Positions 30,001-42,000 of a DNA stretch of 46,318 nucleotides are shown in pieces (positions within the stretch are counted from its first letter, which is position 1; each line of letters starts with the position of its first letter). Both the position numbers and the translations under genes were made by a program. Origin of the DNA: Ceratorhiza oryzae-sativae (taxonomy: Eukaryota > Basidiomycota > Agaricomycetes > Cantharellales > Ceratobasidiaceae); assembly GCA_030998015.1 (NCBI GenBank), contig JARWMV010000103.1, forward strand, positions 1 through 46,318, in the 5' to 3' direction. The notes beneath the pieces are model-generated. The model saw nothing but the letters and a program-made list of their open reading frames with translations. It was not told where the DNA came from and made no database searches.

Positions 30001-33000
30001 TGTCAAACACAGCCATACATCATAAGACAAAACCTAGGGCCTTTCTCTTCATTTACTATACCCCGCCAATCGATGTAGATTTGCCTTCGCAAATCATCGA
30101 TTAGTGGAGCCCTCCGCGCTTAGGCCGCCCTGCGGGCGATCAAAGAGCGCGGAGGGATTAGGTAAACCCATCTAATGTATTCTTTTACAAATAACAATAT
30201 TAGTGAGACCCTATTATTCGTACCGACCAGTAGCCACCCTGCAAGGCTGGTACTGGTGGTACGGTATAAATAAAATAAACCAATCCCAACACGTGCCCGG
30301 TTAAACCCGAAGCACGGCTTCAAGTAGTGATATAGTTAGAAAGGGTAAGTCAGAGGAGTATGGTTAAAATTTTTGTGAGGATACGATTTTATATCCTCTT
30401 CTTATATATTTTTATAAGACCCGCTACGGCCCTGGCCGTTATGCCTGGGCCAGGATAGCCCGAGATAACTAAAGCATACATAGGATTTGTTGTATTACTT
30501 TGGGATTTTCTAAAATTAACACCACATCGTGGAATGTCTAAATCAGGACATAGAGGATTTCTCCCTAATTGATCTATGAAAATTTTAATAGCGTCTAATA
30601 CAGGTTTTTGTGCTGCTGTTAAAGCTATGGTGAAATTTGCTCTAAATTTATCATTTTTTTCAATAGAGTCAACGTCAGTCGCTATTGACCCCCCAAACAA
30701 ATGCAGCTACGCTGCATTGTTTGGGGGGGCAATAGCCCCCCAATACGCTGCAACGCATTGGGGGTCTATTGGTACGTCTATTGAGGTTTGGTCTCCTCCG
30801 GAATTTGCGGCAGTTTTAGAAATAATGCCCCCGCTCTATCGGCTAAAATCTTAGGTGTAACCCAAGATTTCAGCCGCCCTGCCTAGAGAACTGCGCTTTA
30901 GCGCACGTCTTGGCAGGGGTAATAGAGCGGAGGGTCAACGACCCGTGGGCATTGTTAACGAGGCCGCGTTCGCGGCGAGCCGCGCGCACGCCAGGGCCGC
31001 CTTGGCAAGCCAAGGCGTTCGCAGGCGTGCACGGGTAATAAAATTAGATTCAGCCTCGATTAGCCCTAAGAGCCAATAAGGTCATCTCCGATGATGGGCC
31101 CGAAGGGTCACTCATTTTTTCATACACGGGTTTTACGGGCAATAAAGATGTTATTAATTACCCCTGCCAAGACGTGCGCTAAAGCGCAGTTGCCCAGGCA
31201 GGGGTGCCAATAGAAATGTCAAATTCGTTACTCCGCGCGCGTTAGTTGCTGGTGGGACTTGTCCCACCAACCAACGTGAGCAATCGCAACCGTTTGCGAT
31301 TGCTAGTGCGCGGCATAATATCGATATTTAGCCGCCGGCTGAAAATGACGAACGGTCGTCATTTTCTACGAGGGAATCTTTAGGATTCCCTCTAACGCCG
31401 GCGGGCCAGTAAATAAAAAGAATCTAGAAACATAAAGTAACGCAATTAACATAAATATATAAATAAGAGAAGTTCTTAAAATTTTCATTTAAAACATTAA
31501 ATTATTTCCGTCAAATAAGGAAGTTAAAGTTAAATAAAATGGATAGATACAACGCATAATGTTTAACATATAACCCGTGTTGTCAGCACCTGATCAAAAC
31601 AATCAGCTAATTACTGTATGTCACCAAAGAATCGTATTCTTCGGTGGGGTTTGAATTAAATGTCTTCCCCCCTAGCCTTTGTGGGGCTTCAAGCATCCGG
31701 TCCCAAGAACAAATACGCGGATTTGTCGTGCACAGAGATGTGGACAACATGGGAATAAAATATATAGTTAGAATAAATGAATATTCTAATAGGTAACCAA
31801 AATGTCTCATTTTGGGTTATTCACAACTTGCCGACTTAACCATTTAACAAATTAATAGACAAGGTTTTTTTAAACGTTCAATTATTGTTAATTCTTCTTT
31901 TATTGAAATAATTCTTTACCCATCATCTCCGATGATGATCCCTACCAGACTGTGACTACAAAATTGTAAAAAAGTATTTATTAAACGGACTGTATCTTAC
32001 CCATTCTATTTTAAATCAAAATGGATTAACGTGTACAGTCTCTGAGATACATAATAAAACATAAACTCCCCAGTGTAAGAATAAATGGTAAAGCAATGTG
32101 ATTTTTAAATATATCTGCTGATAAACATGACAAAATTACAGATTTTTGCTTAAAGCACTATAATTTCTAAGTCGTTCCAGCATATAACGTTATTTTCTTC
32201 AAATTGAAGAGGCCATGAGGGACCTAAGACATTAGGCATATAGAATACAAAAATAGATAGAGTTAATAAGAATAAGAATACTGTCACCAAATCTTTGAAA
32301 GTAAAGAATGGGTGGAAACTTAGTCTATCAACATTTCCTGAAATACCTAACACTCCTATAATTATTTTCCTTATCTGTCAAGGAGTTGTCGATCCAATTT
32401 AAGTCTTAACCAACTCCGCGCGCGTTAGTTGCTGGTGGGACTTGTCCCACCAACCAACGTGAGCAATCGCAACCGTTTGCGATTGCTAGTGCGCGGCATA
32501 ATATCGATATTTAGCCGCCGGCTGAAAATGACGAACGGTCGTCATTTTCTACGAGGGAATCTTTATGTGAGGTAGCCTGGACTCATGGTCAAGGCTACCT
32601 CAACTGAGGATTCCCTCTAACGCCGGCGGGAGTCTCTAAAAGCTACAGCTGACCCCCAAACACCAATCCTTGACATTTCCTAAGGAATTGTCAAGGAATG
32701 GCAGTTTGGGGTGGGTATGGTTATCGAGGCCGCGTTCGCGGCGAGGTATTGCGAGGTACCCTGGAACTTTAAGTTCCAGGGTACCTCGGAATCAGACGCC
32801 GCGCGCACGCCAGGGCCGCCTTGGCTTACATTGACCTTAAGGTCAATATGAGCCAAGCTTGCTTGGCTTAAGCCAAGGCGTTCGCAGGCGTGCACGGGTC
32901 ATATAGTGACCTGCAGTTGACCTATTATTTTTAGCTTCTTCCATGTTTTTTATGGATTCTAAGCAAGACGATAGAGTAACAGTTCGTTTATCACTATCTA

Positions 33001-36000
33001 TCAAATAAGGGATGCTAAACAAATACGTCACTAAACTGGTCAAACCTGCGATAAGACGGTGGGCTTTAACTGCGTAATAATTTTCAACTATAGAAAACAC
33101 ATTTAATTGGTCCTCTTTCCAATACCAATAATCTTTTAAAGATAACAGTAAAGGAAATAAGCAATCAAACCCCCGCTTATCGGCTAAAATCTTAGGTGTA
33201 ACCCAAGATTTCAGCCGATACGCGTAGACCCGAGGGGTTTGTTGTTATTGCTTGGGAGCCCTACAGAGTCAAAATTCATATCAGCAATGACAGCATTTAG
33301 TTTTTCTTTAAGACTTAATTTAAAACGAGGAACTCCCCCTGACAGACTGTAGGCTAGGTGGATACTCTCCCAGGCCGCGTGAGGAGTGTTTAATGTGTTA
33401 AGGTGTTGCAATTTTTCGAGAATTTGAAATGCACAATACTTGGCCCCTGTTACTTGATTAAAATAAGGAATCCAAATTTTAAAAATATCTTTCCAAGATT
33501 CAGTTACTAAACTAATATTCCATTTATTTCCACTGACCTCCCAATGCGTTACCAAGCCTGTAAGGCCCTACGGGCCAACGTATTGGGAGGGCCATTACCC
33601 CCCCAAACAATGCAGCATAGCTGCATCAGTTTGGGGGGTCACTAGTTAGAGTTACACGGATAGACCCAGTCCCAGCCAGGGCATGGTGAAGAGTAACCAT
33701 AAATCTTATACTTGAATCCGAAACATTTTGACTTATAGCCAATTGTGGCTGAAAATAATGAGAATTAGAATTAATAAATTTTCCAGTTACACTTCCTTCA
33801 GCTTGGAACATTCCGTTCGCTATTTGCCGAAAGAGATCTCCAGATGAAACTAAAACATAGTTGCCCGCGCGCGTTAGTTGCTGGTGGGACTTGTCCCACC
33901 AACCAACGTGAGCAATCGCAACCGTTTGCGATTGCTAGTGCGCGGCATAATATCGATATTTAGCCGCCGGCTGAAAATGACGAACGGTCGTCATTTTCTA
34001 CGAGGGAATCTTTAGGATTCCCTCTAACGCCGGCGGAGTAATTTATTCGATCTAAAATCTCCTCTTTTGTGTAATTTTCAGTTTTCCCGTTAATAGTTGC
34101 ACTACCTGTTTGAATTAAATTTACTTCGCTGTCTGTTAAAATATTCGAGGTTATTAGTTAAATAATCTAAAGTAGATTTTATCTTTCACATCAATGATAG
34201 ACATTAAGGTGAGCTAGCGTACAATCGTTGGATAAAGTTTAAACAGCCCGCAGCCTAAGAACGCGGAAGCCGCAGGCTACGGACTGCTAAATATTTATTG
34301 CTGATTGTCTTAATGGGGCAAAAACTTTTTAACAAAAGCAATCTTTTGTAGTATTGCCTTAAGACTTTCCAGCATATAGCTAGGCGACCCCCTAGGTTTG
34401 AGGGTTACTTGACCCGTGTTGGTGAAGCTAATCTTTTTTTTCACTAATACCTAATTTATACAAAAAAGTAGGAAGAAAGTGTGGAGTTACCAATTTTCTT
34501 AGTAAATCCAAATCTTTTTTAGGGATGTATATGCTATACTGATTTTTAGATTTATTTGCAACATTAATAGATGAATTTAAACCAAATTTAGAATTAATAA
34601 CATCAATTAATAAATTTACTTCCTTTAATGTGAAGTTATCGGTTTGAATGAAATTTTTCTATTTACAACTAACTAGCCGCAGGATACCTGACCCCGAAAG
34701 ATTAACTGGTGACCCCCAAACAATGCAGCGTAGCTGCACATGTTTGGGGGGCAGTAGGCAAGTAGGGCCCACATACATTTTGCAAAATAGGAACAGAATA
34801 AGCTGGTATTATAATTACAAAACCACCACTAGAATGGTTGTTTACGTAACATCTTAAATCAAATTTTTTATTTAAGACACCAACCAAAAGATTTACTTCT
34901 TCTAATGTAAATGAATTTGTACACAATACGACAAATCCTTTGCCTTTATCCCAGCTACCATCGTCACAAATTCAGATGCCCCTCAAACAATGCAGCGTAG
35001 CTGCACATGTTTGGGGGGCAGTAGGCAAGACTTAAAGGTGTTAATAAATCACCTACTCTAGGGCAGCATGTATTTATATATTACACTATGTGTAATAGAT
35101 ACATGCTGCCCTTGAGTCGGGATGTTTGATGGGACTATTTTTTTACCGGCGAGATAGAACAAATCGTAATAATGCCCCCGCTCTATCGGCTAAAATCTTA
35201 GGTGTAACCCAAGATTTCAGCCGCCCTGCCTAGAGAACTGCGCTTTAGCGCACGTCTTGGCAGGGGTAATAGAGCGGAGGGTCAACGACCCGTGGGCATT
35301 GTTAACGAGGCCGCGTTCGCGGCGAGCCGCGCGCACGCCAGGGCCGCCTTGGCAAGCCAAGGCGTTCGCAGGCGTGCACGGGTCATAATTGAAGCAAGGT
35401 AAGGAATAAGTACGAAATCTGACAGAAGTATACACTTTGCCAGTTCTTTTATCCGGCTGTGGAATTTGTGATTTTGGAGCTTGAGGACAGAATTCTTGGA
35501 AAAGACCGTATAAATGTTCCAAATAATTTTGATGCAACATTCCCTGGCTCCGCGCGCGTTAGTTGCTGGTGGGACTTGTCCCACCAACCAACGTGAGCAA
35601 TCGCAACCGTTTGCGATTGCTAGTGCGCGGCATAATATCGATATTTAGCCGCCGGCTGAAAATGACGAACGGTCGTCATTTTCTACGAGGGAATCTTTAG
35701 GATTCCCTCTAACGCCGGCGGAATCTAGTATTTAGACTTCGTTTTTGAGCGTAAAGGTCTCCTAGAAGAAGGCCAATAAAAATTTCTTTCAATTCCGGGC
35801 TCACTGAAAAAGCTTCTTTTTCAGCCTTAGTTAATATTAACCGGCGGGGTTTATCATCAGCCGGGTTAAGGGGAACTAAAGCACCCATCAAAAGGTGGTG
35901 GGTTGACCAATCAACTTCAGATGGGGAGCAATAAAGTAAAATTAAACCATCAGAAGTGAATGATTGAGTATAAACAAAACAGATTGAAAATACTACTGAT

Positions 36001-39000
36001 CCCCAAACATGTGCAGCTACGCTGCATTGTTTGGTGGGCAGCAACCCCCCGATATTGTAATGCCCGCCGGCGTTAGAGGGAATCCTAAAGATTCCCTCGT
36101 AGAAAATGACGACCGTTCGTCATTTTCAGCCGGCGGCTAAATATCGATATTATGCCGCGCACTAGCAATCGCAAACGGTTGCGATTGCTCACGTTGGTTG
36201 GTGGGACAAGTCCCACCAGCAACTAACGCGCGCGGCAATGTCGGGGGTCTACGGCGTAAAGTAGTGCTCTAGTTGCTATTATTTTAGTAAAAAGAGAAAT
36301 TAATTGAAAAGAAAATAGAGCAATAGCTCGATTTGTGTAATTTAATAAAAAAAACATATTTATAATTAAAGGTAAAGTAATAATCTCTAAATATCCTTCC
36401 CTAGCTGTAGCCAAGGTCTCAGATTGCTAGCTTTAGCTAGGAATAAGAACCCCGTACTACTTAGAAGTATTATTGTCAAAAGATTCGGCCCGCCGGCGTT
36501 AGAGGGAATCTTTCGGATTCCCTCTAACGCCGGCGGCTTGCATGGAAGAATCTCTTTTATTAAAAATTAACAATGCCCCGCTAATCGATACCCCTGCCAA
36601 GACGTGCGCTAAAGCGCAGTTCTCTAGGCAGGGTGTAGATTTGCCTTCGCAAATCATCGATTAGTGGCGCCCTCCGCGCTTAGGCCGCCCTGCGGGCGAT
36701 CAAAGAGCGCGGAGGGTTGTAGTAAAATTTATTCAAACCAGATATAAATTAAAGGGTAATTTCAATAAGCATACGCTTCTAACTCCAGAACCTACCCAAG
36801 TAGCGTCACCCATAAACCAATAGGCCAAACCAACAGGTGACCCCCAATAAGGCAATGGCCTCCCAATGCGTCACAAACGTATTGGGGGGGGCCATTACCT
36901 ACACCAATCCTTGACATTTCCTAAGGAATTGTCAAGGAATGGCAGTTTGGGGTCAACAGCATGTATTTATATATAAATACAATGCTGGATGACCCTACAC
37001 GCATCGGCTGAAATCTTGGTTTACACCTAAGATTTGGCCGATGCGTGGGGGGTCAATGGCGCCACAAGTTTTGTGGCGCGCATTGCAATCATTGGGGGTC
37101 AGCTGTTAAACTATCCTTAATGTTTAAGGGCACTATTTTTACTCTATTATTATAGAATTGTGAATATAGATTATTGAAACAAGGCAGAGTTCTGGTTGCA
37201 AATGTTACATAACCCCGCTAATCGATACCCCTGCCAAGACGTGCGCTAAAGCGCAGTTCTCTAGGCAGGGTGTAGATTTGCCTTCGCAAATCATCGATTA
37301 GTGGAGCCCTCCGCGCTTAGGCCGCCCTGCGGGCGATCAAAGAGCGCGGAGGGTGTCTAGTATTTCCTGTTTCTTTAATTAGAGAGGATTTTTTTACAGG
37401 AGCAGAACCACAAAAATCCTTAAATAAATCATACCCCCGCTTATCGGCTGAAATCTTAGGTGTAACCCAAGATTTCAGCCGATACGCGTAGACCCGAGGG
37501 GTAATGGATATCGAGGCCGCGTTCGCGGCGAGGTATTGCGAGGTACCCTGGAACTTTAAGTTCCAGGGTACCTCGGAATCAGACGCCGCGCGCACGCCAG
37601 GGCCGCCTTGGCTTACATTGACCTTAAGGTCAATATGAGCCAAGCTTGCTTGGCTTAAGCCAAGGCGTTCGCAGGCGTGCACGGGTCAAAAATATTACCC
37701 CTGCCAAGACGTGCGCTAAAGCGCAGTTGCCCAGGCAGGGTGATAAACTAAATCACTTTGTTTTTCGCTTTGTTACCCCTGCCAAGACGTGCGCTAAAGC
37801 GCAGTTGCCCAGGCAGGGGTGATAACCAATCTTGCATTTGATTTACTTTCGGCTCTAAGATTGAACTTTCTCATGTGGCCGTCACCTAAACGGATTCCAA
37901 CCAAAATTTCGGAAAGATTATCGTTGACCCCCCAAACTGATGCAGCTATGCTGCATTGTTTGGGGGGGTAATGGCACTCCCAATACGCTGGCCCGTAGGG
38001 CGTGCCTTACAGGCTTGGTAACGCATTGGGAGGCCGTTGAGACTAATACTATTTTTTTCCTCTCTAGTTAGTAGACGAGCACGAATTGGGGAAACACTAC
38101 CCCGCTAATCGATACCCCTGCCAAGACGTGCGCTAAAGCGCAGTTCTCTAGGCAGGGTGTAGATTTGCCTTCGCAAATCATCGATTATTGGAGCCCTCCG
38201 CGCTTAGGCCGCCCTGCGGGCGATCAAAGAGCGCGGAGGGGAACACTGATGATCTACGATGCGAACCCCCCCGACCTTTTTTTAGGTTAGGAATATGCCT
38301 GACTAGGCAAATAAGGTTGGAATTTATCTTCACTATAATATTTCCATAATCCCCATTTATGTAGATTTGGCGAAATTTAATAGTGTTACACATAAATTCT
38401 CTGAGGGTTTAATGTGTTTAATGCCCTGCTGATAGCCCAATCCTCGTGAATTTTAAGATATTTGCATGTCTTTTCAGGGATTACAGGTGTCCCAGCATAT
38501 AGTGTAATTTAATTGACATAATTTGGACAGAAGATGCTCTTTCCCTGTAAGGGACTTCGTTTTCATTATATTTTAAGCCCTTTTCCAAGCTAATAAGTGC
38601 ATTGCTGCTAAAGCTGCTAACACGAATGGTAATAGATAGTGTAATGAGAAGAATCTATTTAAAGTAGCATTTGACCGAGTAGTTGGTAGCCCCCCAAGAA
38701 GTTTTTCTCTTGGTCTCGCTACACTCAGCACGTTACCGTACTGTTCGGAGTACATCACTATCTTCAAGGGCGCGCTAAGCGCGGCCGATTTTTTTTTGCT
38801 CTCGGGCCCTTAGGCAGAGAACTAAAGGGGGTTCTGTTAGTAGTGAATAGGCAAATTTAATGAAGAGTAGTTTGGTAATTTTTGAATTTCTTTAATCCAA
38901 AGTTTGAATTGTAGTCCTTTATGTCCAACAAATTTAACGGGCAGCCGCACAGCGCGCTGCTAGAATGAGCGATAAAATTTATAACACTTTGTAACTCCCG

Positions 39001-42000
39001 TTTAGATTTTGCAGACAAAGCAAACATATTATTTCTAGTATGTCTTATTTGAACATCTCTCAAATGAAGTCTTTTGGAAATAGCGCCCATAATGTGAGCA
39101 TCATACTTCTGATCCCGCCGGCGTTAGAGGGAATCCTCAGTTGAGGTAGCCTTGACCATGAGTCCAGGCTACCTCACATAAAGATTCCCTCGTAGAAAAT
39201 GACGACCGTTCGTCATTTTCAGCCGGCGGCTAAATATCGATATTATGCCGCGCACTAGCAATCGCAAACGGTTGCGATTGCTCACGTTGGTTGGTGGGAC
39301 AAGTCCCACCAGCAACTAACGCGCGCGGAAATAAGGTCTAATTCTTTTCCCACTATTTTCTCTTGAGATAGAAAAACAACCCTCGGCCTCTATAAATCCC
39401 ATCAGCCAATTATCAAAATATTCTAATTTAAGGATTTCATCGATAGACAATAAATCATTTGCAACGTCCCGCCGGCGTTAGAGGGAATCCTAAAGATTCC
39501 CTCGTAGAAAATGACGACCGTTCGTCATTTTCAGCCGGCGGCTAAATATCGATATTATGCCGCGCACTAGCAATCGCAAACGGTTGCGATTGCTCACGTT
39601 GGTTGGTGGGACAAGTCCCACCAGCAACTAACGCGCGCGGATTCGGGTTTCACTAATATAGGCTCTTTGTTTTTTCTAACCTGTAAAGTATCCCTCCCCC
39701 GGCGTTTAGAGGGAATCCTAAAGATTCCCTCGTAGAAAATGACGACCGTTCGTCATTTTCAGCCGGCGGCTAAATATCGATATTATGCCGCGCACTAGCA
39801 ATCGCAAACGGTTGCGATTGCTCACGTTGGTTGGTGGGACAAGTCCCACCAGCAACTAACGCGCGCGGCAAACTGGAATTTTTTTCTAGTCAACAAAGAA
39901 TATTTATCAAATATAGGAAGAACGTATTCCAACAAATGTTCCATAGTACCTATGGAATAGTTTGAAATTACTTCTCCTTTGTCAATACGACCACAACCAA
40001 CTAATGTCTTTAAATAATGTAATAATTGTAAGTCTCTACTGACCCCCAAACATGTGCAGCTACGCTGCATTGTGCATTCCTATTGCAAATCTGTGTAAGT
40101 ATCGATCTCTCATTTTTACTAAACAAAAAGTACCCTCTCCATCTGTAAGTCCTACCAACCATTGACCCCCCAAACTGATGCAGCTATGCTGCATTGTTTG
40201 GGGGGGTAATGGCCCTCCCAATACGCTGGCCTTACAGGCTTGGTAACGCATTGGGAGGCCATTGAAGATATTCGGGGTTAACTCTCTGAGAAGCAGAAGA
40301 CTGAAAATTCTCCCCAAATTTAGGACGAATTGCAGCTGAAGTAACTTCATTTTTTTCCACCTCGGCGAATTTTCCTTTACATTGTGAGATTGTTACTGGA
40401 ACAATTGGAACCAGTACCCCCAAAGTTGGGACGTTTTCGCATAAACCCGAATTATTCACTATAATGTCACCATTATAGGCCGCATAGATCATTAATACGG
40501 AAAAGCCACCCCAGATTACATTATATTATCGCCAAAGTGTTTAATCTTTGTCTTCACCGTCTTAAACGATGTTTAGACTATGTCTTCAACCTAGTTCCAA
40601 GGTAATGTGCATCCCGACTAAAGTTTGACGTACCAAACGAACAGGTTGTGGGGCTCTCGTGTCGAGCTTATTGTTGGTATAACTCACTCGTTAGTCGTTG
40701 AACGTTCTTAACCCATTGCTAGACTATGAATTAGGTACCTTTCAATGGAATACCTCAAATCTTAGCAAATACCGAGTCAAGCTTCGCTGCAAATAGTCTT
40801 AATTGGGGATTTTTATAATTAAGATGTCAATGCAATTCACCCCATTTGCCTATAAAACATTACTGTTTTAAGGAGCCTAATTTCACAGAAACTCGTGCCA
40901 AGCCAAAGGCGGGAAATCCTAGCAATACTCCGCGCGCGTTAGTTGCTGGTGGGACTTGTCCCACCAACCAACGTGAGCAATCGCAACCGTTTGCGATTGC
41001 TAGTGCGCGGCATAATATCGATATTTAGCCGCCGGCTGAAAATGACGAACGGTCGTCATCTGAGGATTCCCTCTAACGCCGGCGGGCCTAAAATTTGAAG
41101 CCGGTTTAATCCTTTTAATTTTCCAACTTATTTCGTAAACAAAGTAAATTTGCGTAAAATATAGTCAGGTAAAATTTGGCTACACTGTGTGGCACGGCTA
41201 TTATTCGATGGATGCAGCAACCGTGGCATACCACGGCTTATTGTGGGAATTTAAGGTTACAGTAACGAGAACTATTTCGTAAAACTGTTAACCATTTCAA
41301 ATATTGTATACCTTTAAGTCCAACTAAAGGATGATATCCTGAGAACGAAAAAAAATTGATCACTCTTTGTATATCAGCTTTAGAAGAGACAGAAAATTGA
41401 TTATAGATACCTTTTTCAATGCCAATTTTTCGGTTTGTCTCAAACACCAATTTAAAGGCTTCAAATAACATACTATGCACTCGTTGTTTTAATGAATAGC
41501 AAGCGTCATTGTTGTTTTTTACGTAGAAAGACCCATCAGCCATTGTAAATCCAACAAGCCAATTATTAAAGAAAGATAAATTCACATAATCTGAAGCTGT
41601 TTTAGGCAACTCAAATGTTGTTCCAATTGAAGATTTTGCCAAAGAGATTGCTTGTATTTGATCATAAATTTTTATATCATTCTTTAAAACATGCATAGCT
41701 AAATCAAACTGAGCTCTTCTAGTTTCAGTTAAAAAAAAAATTCCATGGTGTAATAATAATGGAAAAATAACTTCTTGTAAGTCAGTTCGATTAATAACAA
41801 GTTTACAAATAGGACTTTTATTGTCCCGGTATACTGTTAATCTCCCCAACTTCAACACAGATTGGATATATTCCAATGTAGATTTATCATCTAAATGGAT
41901 AATAATTACAAGTTTAATGGCTATATATCCTCTGGTTGTTCTAGTTATTTGTATGTAGCCATCACCGTCTACAAAACCAGCGAAGAAAGCTAGAAATGAT

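Larger units (their letters stand above)
27392..31100 (-). pseudogene. LAGLIDADG endonuclease of cob intron 7, broken and split
   Basis: N-terminal part at 31.1-30.4 kb: [14 protein letters not shown] (motif), R4b, [16 protein letters not shown], a hairpin block, [35 protein letters not shown] and [12 protein letters not shown]-terminal part at 28.1-27.4 kb: [30 protein letters not shown], then [11 protein letters not shown] and a NUMOD-like stretch [20 protein letters not shown]. The 2.3 kb between the parts is the endonuclease E unit. Order and family features (FQDWRKG, MNRGR) fit one original gene, but the join is my inference. Confidence 0.65.
27125..32221 (-). other. cob intron 7, group I, 5.1 kb, nested endonucleases
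   Basis: Core at the 5' end, 31900-32190: tatatgctggaac, atctcagagactgtacacg, gtaagatacagtccg. Carries one two-motif LAGLIDADG gene (31.1 to 27.3 kb) interrupted by a complete second endonuclease unit (about 30.4-28.2 kb) and ten or more palindromes. Confidence 0.78.
32899..34150 (-). pseudogene. FQAEG-type LAGLIDADG endonuclease of cob intron 6, broken
   Basis: Minus-strand pieces: [31 protein letters not shown]1 (33865-34036), [26 protein letters not shown] (first motif variant), [34 protein letters not shown]2 (33536-33639), [60 protein letters not shown], an R4 fragment (33170-33237), [20 protein letters not shown] and [20 protein letters not shown]. Clear paralogue of the gene in cob intron 9. 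The C-terminal part is cut by R4a at 32898. Confidence 0.78.
32351..34400 (-). other. cob intron 6, group I, with FQAEG-type endonuclease
   Basis: Begins caaacctag; tatatgctggaaagtc and gacaatcagca elements near 34290-34385 fit the group I 5' core. Confidence 0.72.
34690..36044 (-). pseudogene. LAGLIDADG endonuclease F, broken
   Basis: Minus-strand pieces: hydrophobic leader ([20 protein letters not shown]), [40 protein letters not shown] (motif), NTRF, R1 (35550-35721), [40 protein letters not shown]4b (35174-35384), [11 protein letters not shown], a catgtatttatatattacac hairpin, a TGCAGC hairpin, CDDGSW-type segment near 34.95 kb, [20 protein letters not shown] and [18 protein letters not shown], ending in another hairpin. 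Two residues are missing at the R1 site; R4b removal with one ATTAT is exact. Confidence 0.8.
36740..38260 (-). pseudogene. LAGLIDADG endonuclease G, broken
   Basis: Minus-strand pieces: [21 protein letters not shown]2 (37927-38034), [20 protein letters not shown] (motif), [13 protein letters not shown], two R6 hairpins and R4a, [21 protein letters not shown]5, [34 protein letters not shown], a block of R8, hairpins and an R2-like end, then [20 protein letters not shown]. The reading stops at NLYLV, short of the usual C-terminus. Seven insertions make this the most damaged gene here. Confidence 0.78.
34428..38587 (-). other. cob intron 5, group I, 4.2 kb, three endonuclease remnants
   Basis: Core near 38390-38500 (tatatgctgggacac, gctatcagcaggg, ccctcagagaatt). 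Contains endonucleases G and F, and next to exon 6 the C-terminal third of another LAGLIDADG gene (34436-34655: [45 protein letters not shown]). Confidence 0.75.
38676..40496 (-). other. cob intron 4 with in-frame LAGLIDADG gene
   Basis: The intron frame continues from exon 4. Ends ...ctactcg before exon 5. Confidence 0.78.
38831..40496 (-). pseudogene. Two-motif LAGLIDADG endonuclease of cob intron 4, broken five times
   Basis: In frame with exon 4: [28 protein letters not shown]2 (40165-40259), [20 protein letters not shown] (first motif), LHRFAIGM, a TGCAGC half-hairpin (about 40041-40078), [41 protein letters not shown]1, [16 protein letters not shown]1, [40 protein letters not shown] (second motif), R1c, [33 protein letters not shown] and [24 protein letters not shown]. 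All family landmarks survive in order, and R2 plus one CATTG can be removed exactly (EYLQWLVGL). Confidence 0.85.

Noticed and set aside
31607..31810. 67-codon frame in cob intron 7
   Set aside because: No conserved motif; part of the intron 5' region near the core.
4297..41085. R1 as a CRISPR-like array
   Set aside because: Copies are dispersed, irregularly spaced, in both orientations and larger than CRISPR repeats; no spacers or cas genes, and this is mitochondrial DNA.
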